DNA of 16,815 bases from the NCBI GenBank assembly GCA_036744635.1, contig DAIOHQ010000093.1:1-16815 (forward strand), given 5' to 3'. The notes under the pieces are model-generated. The model was not told the DNA's origin. It saw only the letters and a list, made by a program, of their open reading frames with translations, and ran no database searches. Origin of the DNA: DAIOHQ01 sp036744635. GTDB taxonomy: Bacteria > Planctomycetota > Phycisphaerae > Tepidisphaerales > Tepidisphaeraceae. The position numbers and the translations under genes are program-made. Positions 12,923-16,815 of this stretch are shown here, one piece after another (position 1 is the stretch's first letter; every line of letters begins with the position of its first letter).

Positions 12923-15157
12923 ATGCAGCGTCTCACCCTCGATTGGACGGTTGGCCCTGGTAAATCACTCGGAGAAAAGCCGGCGAAATTCGTCTCCGCG
13001 ACGGTGCCCGGCGCCGTGCAATTGGACTGGGCGAAGGCGGAGAAGTGGGGGCCGCACTATTACAACGACAACTACAAGCAGTACGCCTGGATGGAGGATG
13101 TCTACTGGATCTACCGCGCAAAAATACCCGCGATGGACCTGAAAGCGGGCCAGCGCCTGGCTTTCGTCTGCAAGGGAATCGACTACCGTTTCGTGGTGAT
13201 GGTCGATGCCCAGATCGTCCACCGGCAGGAGGGGATGTTCACCCCTTTCGAGATCGACCTGACCGGCGCGCATCGCGATGCGGAGCTGAAGGTGATCGTC
13301 TATCCCGCGCCCAAGAGCATTCCCGCCCCGGCCGACCGCAACCAGGCCAATCAATCCTGCAAGCCGGCGGTATCCTACTCCTGGGATTTTCATCCCCGTC
13401 TGATTCCGCTGGGGATTTGGGATGAGACCTATCTGGAGGTGCGCGATGGGCCGTTCATCAAGTCCGCCGAGACGCTCTACACGTTGTCGGCGGATTTGCA
13501 GAGCGCGGATATCACCGTTGCAGCCAGCTTCTATCAGCCCGCCACCGGGACGGCGCGCTGGAAGCTGCTGGATCGCGCCGGCAAAACGGTGGCCGAGGCG
13601 CAGGCACCGCTGGATGGCGCGATGGAGGCGCGCTTTGCGCACCGGCTGAAAGATCCGGAACTGTGGTGGCCGAATGGGCAAGGGGAAGCGGCGCTGTATA
13701 CATCCGTGGTCGAGATTTTGGATGCCGGCGGCGCGGTGCGCCACGAGCGGCGATCGCGCGTGGGCTTCCGTCGCGTGAAGCTGGTGATGGCGCCTAACCA
13801 GTGGGATTGGCCGCCGATCGCCGACTTTCCCAAAGGTCCGAGCAATCCGCCGATCACGCTGGAGATCAACAATCGGCCAATCTTCGCCAAGGGATCGAAC
13901 TGGGTTGCCCCCGATGTTTTTCCCGGCACGATCACCGAAAATCTTTACCGCGCGCAGCTCGACATGGTGAAGAGCGCCAACATGAACATCCTCCGCCTCT
14001 GGGGCGGGGCGATCATCAACAAGGATGTCTTCTATGACCTGTGCGATGAGCGCGGCATCATGATCTGGCAGGAGTTTCCCCTGGCGTGCAACCGCTACGA
14101 AGGCACGCCGGAATATCTGAAGGTGATCGACCAGGAGTCCAAGTCGATCATCACCCGCCTGCGCTTCCACGCCTGCATCGTGCTGTGGTGCGGCGGAAAT
14201 GAGCTGTTCAACGTCTGGTCAGGCATGACGCCGCAGGACCTGGCCCTGCGCCTGCTCAATCGCAACTGCTACGACCTCGATCCCGGCCGGCCGTTCATCC
14301 CAACTTCGCCGATTATGGGCATGGGCCACGGGCATTACGTCATGCGCGACCCCAAGGACAGAGGCGAGGTCTGGCCGCTGTTTCAAAATGCCGGCTGCAC
14401 CGCCTACACCGAATTCGGCTGCGGCGGGCCAAGCCCCGTCGAGTTGCTCAAGACCTTCATCCCCGAGCAGGATTTGTTTCCCCCAAAGTTCGGCACCGCA
14501 TGGGAAACCCATCACGCCCTGAAGGCGTGGATGGCCGAGAGCCATCTCTATCTTACCGACATCGAATATTATTTCGGCGAAGTGACTGGTCTGGAAGACC
14601 TGGTGGAGAAGGGGCAGTTGCTGCAGGGCGAGGTGCTGCGGGGAATCTTCGAGGAATCGCGGCGGCAGAAGCCGGCATCGGCGATGGCGCTGAACTGGTG
14701 CTTCAACGAGCCGTGGCCCTGCGCCGCCAACAACAGCCTGCTGGCGTGGCGGAACACTCCCAAACGCGCCTATTTCGCGGTGGCCGAGGCGTGCCGGCCG
14801 GTGCTGGCCAGTGCCCGCATCGAGAAGATGAAGTGGAAGGAAGCCGAGTGGTTCACGCCGGAATTGTGGCTGCTCAACGATGCCCCGCACGCGCTGCCGG
14901 CCGGGCGGATCGAGGCGCTGCTGGCGCTGGATGGCAAGGAATATTTCCTGCTCAACTGGGATCACCCTGCCGTCGAGGCCAATACGAATCTCCCCGGCCC
15001 CAAGCTCCGTTTCAAGCTCCCGCACGGAAACACCAAGCGCATGAAGCTGATCCTCCGCTCGGCCACGCACGCCGACTGGAACACCGAATACACTCTGGCG
15101 TATGAGCCCATCCCCCGCCCCGCCGAAACAGCCGGGGCGCGGGCGCTCAATCAATAA
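12923..15157 (+). CDS. Glycoside hydrolase family 2 protein, beta-mannosidase-like
   Basis: This is a retaining exo-glycosidase, probably acting on beta-mannosides. The 744-aa product shows the GH2 layout: an N-terminal sugar-binding jelly roll (about 1-170), an immunoglobulin-like domain (about 175-290), and a catalytic TIM barrel (from about 295, with FAKGSNWVAPDVFPG and NILRLWGGA). The acid/base is E427 in WCGGNE and the nucleophile E497 in YTEFG; this Asn-Glu and Glu-Phe-Gly context is typical of GH2 beta-mannosidases. It is somewhat shorter than common beta-mannosidases (about 820-880 aa). No signal peptide is seen, so it should act in the cytoplasm on imported oligosaccharides. The ATG at 12923 has TGAGGAAA upstream. 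Other GH2 activities, such as beta-glucuronidase-like, are less likely but not excluded. Confidence 0.88.
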   Translation: MQRLTLDWTVGPGKSLGEKPAKFVSATVPGAVQLDWAKAEKWGPHYYNDNYKQYAWMEDVYWIYRAKIPAMDLKAGQRLAFVCKGIDYRFVVMVDAQIVHRQEGMFTPFEIDLTGAHRDAELKVIVYPAPKSIPAPADRNQANQSCKPAVSYSWDFHPRLIPLGIWDETYLEVRDGPFIKSAETLYTLSADLQSADITVAASFYQPATGTARWKLLDRAGKTVAEAQAPLDGAMEARFAHRLKDPELWWPNGQGEAALYTSVVEILDAGGAVRHERRSRVGFRRVKLVMAPNQWDWPPIADFPKGPSNPPITLEINNRPIFAKGSNWVAPDVFPGTITENLYRAQLDMVKSANMNILRLWGGAIINKDVFYDLCDERGIMIWQEFPLACNRYEGTPEYLKVIDQESKSIITRLRFHACIVLWCGGNELFNVWSGMTPQDLALRLLNRNCYDLDPGRPFIPTSPIMGMGHGHYVMRDPKDRGEVWPLFQNAGCTAYTEFGCGGPSPVELLKTFIPEQDLFPPKFGTAWETHHALKAWMAESHLYLTDIEYYFGEVTGLEDLVEKGQLLQGEVLRGIFEESRRQKPASAMALNWCFNEPWPCAANNSLLAWRNTPKRAYFAVAEACRPVLASARIEKMKWKEAEWFTPELWLLNDAPHALPAGRIEALLALDGKEYFLLNWDHPAVEANTNLPGPKLRFKLPHGNTKRMKLILRSATHADWNTEYTLAYEPIPRPAETAGARALNQ

Positions 15158-15161
15158 ATCC

Positions 15162-16781
15162 TTATTGCACATCCCCTCCCGCCCCCTCCGGTTCGGCCTC
15201 ATCATTCTCCGCCTGTATCCGCGCATAAGGCACATATCCCCGGCACAGCGCCAGCGAATCCGCCGGCGTATAGGTCGGATTATCCTTCAGCGAGCGCAGC
15301 AATCGCTGCAGCCCAAACGCCACCCAGCGCCGCCTCCGGATTCCATCCACGTCGACCAACATCGGGCTCGGGCCCAGCTTCTCATCGGCGCGCACGATGA
15401 AGTTCGACGCCTTCCCGTCAAAGTGATACAGGTCCGCCTCCTCCAGCTTGCGCAGCATTCGCCCAGCGCGATGAAACAGCATCTCCCGCGCAGGCGGCGC
15501 CAGCTCTCCAAAATCCGTCTCGGCCATCGTCTTGCCGGGAATTTTCTCAAACACGATGAGCTGATCGGTCGCATATCCGAACACCCGCCGCTCGATCACC
15601 GCCAGCGGCCAGGCCGTCGGGATATCCCGCGCAATCAGCGCCCACGACTTTTTCCACGCCCGATACGATCGCGTCCCCCGGCCGATCTCGTTGAAATAGC
15701 GATACCACAGCTTGCGCCGCGGCCGCTTGATCACCACCTCCAGCGGCCGGCCGGCCAGCACGATCTCCCCGCTCAGCACATCGCCGCTGGGCGTGCGCTT
15801 CAAGACCGTGAACTGATCCGACTCGATCTGCCCCAGCAGAACTGGCAGCGTCTCTTCCCAGTCCTTGGCCGCAATACTCAGCCGCGAAAACTCCGACCAG
15901 CGCCTCGGATATTTTGCCTGCTTGAAAAAATATCCCTTCCACCTGCCTCCCGGGCTGTGTGCGAGCGTGACTCCGCCGCCATCGATGGAAATTCTTCCAA
16001 AGTAGCGATTCTCGCCGGTGCAGTTTCGCTCCATTTTCCGCCACCACTTGCGCGAAACCGGATTGTGCTTCGGCATCCGTCCGCCGCCGTCAAGCTGCTC
16101 CCAGCCGCGCTGCAGGTCCGCCGTGGTGGCGACCCCGCGCACTCCATGCCCAAGCTGCAGCAGGTCATTCATCTTCATCCCGCCGGTGCGCACCGCATAT
16201 CCATCCAGCAGATACAGCTTGGACCCGTGCAGCAGAAAATTCCCCAGGTGCAGGTCGCTGTGCCCCAGCTTCCACCGCCCAAGCTGATAGACCAGCGACC
16301 GAATCTGCCCGGCCAGCCCGAGATGATCCGGAATCCTCTCCCCTTTCAACTGCAACTCGTTGATGTATTGATCCAACTGCCTCGATGGCTCGATCCCCTC
16401 CAGAATCACCGCATCCCCGATGCTGTCATCCAGCCGAAACCCCATCAGCACCGCGCTCGCCCGCGGCGAAGGAATCGACGCCTTCTGCAGCATCTGCAGG
16501 CGCGTGAACTCGCGCAGCGCCGGGCTGCCGCGAAAGAAGCGCTTCCACTTCGATCCCAGGCGGGGATAGAATTTCACATAATAAGGCTTGTCCTGGAACT
16601 CGAAGCGCCACACCTGCCGATAGCCGCGGTCCTTGATCAACGTCCCGATGCGGGCGAGATTTTTCAGCGCGGCTTCCAGCTCCTGATGTGACACGACTTT
16701 GTTATATGCGCGATAGGCGGGAATTTCACCTGCACCACTGGATAACGCTTTCGGCGGGATTTGATTTGGTGGGGCAGACAT
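15162..16781 (-). CDS. Tandem lipopolysaccharide-kinase-like (WaaP/KdkA/InaA superfamily) protein with two kinase domains
   Basis: The 539-aa product contains two protein-kinase-like folds in tandem. Domain 1 (about 50-230) has the ATP-site lysine K70 in YYVKFYP, a catalytic loop HSDLHLGN with D176, and a metal-binding LLDGYAV. Domain 2 (about 285-500) has K352 in VVIKRP, a catalytic loop HFDGKASN with D455, and VDVDGI. Both retain the Lys, Asp, Asn and DFG-equivalent Asp, so both could be active. The family phosphorylates sugars of lipid A/LPS cores; the substrate here is unknown. No signal or membrane segment is visible, so it is cytoplasmic. The ATG at 16781 has only a weak GACAGGA upstream and lies inside an inverted repeat; an internal GTG near residue 30 is a possible alternative. 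It converges with the GH2 gene, leaving 4 bp. Confidence 0.82.
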   Translation of the reverse strand: MSAPPNQIPPKALSSGAGEIPAYRAYNKVVSHQELEAALKNLARIGTLIKDRGYRQVWRFEFQDKPYYVKFYPRLGSKWKRFFRGSPALREFTRLQMLQKASIPSPRASAVLMGFRLDDSIGDAVILEGIEPSRQLDQYINELQLKGERIPDHLGLAGQIRSLVYQLGRWKLGHSDLHLGNFLLHGSKLYLLDGYAVRTGGMKMNDLLQLGHGVRGVATTADLQRGWEQLDGGGRMPKHNPVSRKWWRKMERNCTGENRYFGRISIDGGGVTLAHSPGGRWKGYFFKQAKYPRRWSEFSRLSIAAKDWEETLPVLLGQIESDQFTVLKRTPSGDVLSGEIVLAGRPLEVVIKRPRRKLWYRYFNEIGRGTRSYRAWKKSWALIARDIPTAWPLAVIERRVFGYATDQLIVFEKIPGKTMAETDFGELAPPAREMLFHRAGRMLRKLEEADLYHFDGKASNFIVRADEKLGPSPMLVDVDGIRRRRWVAFGLQRLLRSLKDNPTYTPADSLALCRGYVPYARIQAENDEAEPEGAGGDVQ

Positions 16782-16790
16782 TCCTGTCTG
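16775..16790. repeat. Short inverted repeat overlapping the kinase start codon
   Basis: CAGACA (16775-16780) and TGTCTG (16785-16790) form a 6-bp perfect stem with loop TTCC. The kinase start codon (16779-16781 on the minus strand) lies partly in one arm and partly in the loop. Similar GGCAGACATTCC-type words are, from memory, dispersed repeats in planctomycete-like genomes. Confidence 0.45.
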
Positions 16791-16815
16791 TCATGGCTGG
16801 ATGAGTGGCAGGTGT

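Noticed and set aside
12965..14170. A 401-codon minus-strand frame
   Set aside because: Lies opposite the GH2 gene and shows only shadow-frame composition.
15102..16691. A 529-codon plus-strand frame
   Set aside because: Antisense to the tandem kinase gene; Pro/Arg/Gln-rich and without recognisable domains.
1..16815. tRNA, rRNA, riboswitch, or cytochrome c (CXXCH) genes
   Set aside because: None could be recognised in the sequence or in the translated frames.

Overview
The window is GC-rich bacterial DNA. Gene content suggests a planctomycete, perhaps of the Phycisphaerae: a b6-like quinol:acceptor complex with a ferredoxin-Rieske fusion, a membrane-anchored HEAT-like protein, a GH2 glycosidase, and many short palindromic and short-period repeats between and inside genes. 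The taxonomic call is inference from gene style, because no rRNA or other marker gene is present.

Positions 117-5685 (minus strand) hold a six-gene cluster read leftwards. It runs: HEAT-like membrane protein, ferredoxin-Rieske fusion (qcrA/petC-like), cytochrome b N-terminal half (petB-like), a small coiled-coil protein, an enlarged cytochrome b C-terminal half (petD-like), and a secreted Cys-rich DUF1326 protein. The cytochrome b half keeps the cytochrome b6-type heme spacing and the Cys that carries heme ci in b6f complexes. The Rieske subunit carries a [4Fe-4S] ferredoxin domain predicted to stay in the cytoplasm. Together these suggest a quinone/cytochrome complex with a built-in ferredoxin input. 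No cytochrome c1/f or CXXCH protein is in the window.

Positions 5710-6127 are intergenic and hold a palindromic element. Positions 6128-7394 hold one membrane-protein gene of unknown function, split by a roughly 118-bp palindromic insert that shifts the frame.

Positions 7465-9226 are a compact type II restriction-modification island with a visibly lower GC content. It encodes a beta-class SPPY methyltransferase, a 203-aa BstYI/BglII-type endonuclease (predicted site RGATCY) and a 61-aa protein of unknown function. Positions 9227-9641 hold no convincing gene but are full of repeats, plus an isolated strong sigma70-like promoter and ribosome binding site.

Positions 9642-12671 (minus) encode the bifunctional proline catabolic enzyme PutA. 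A divergent intergenic spacer carries a large inverted repeat. It is followed by a GH2 beta-mannosidase-like gene (12923-15157, plus), which converges with only 4 bp of spacing on a gene for a tandem two-domain WaaP-like kinase (15162-16781, minus). The start codon of that kinase gene sits inside another short inverted repeat.
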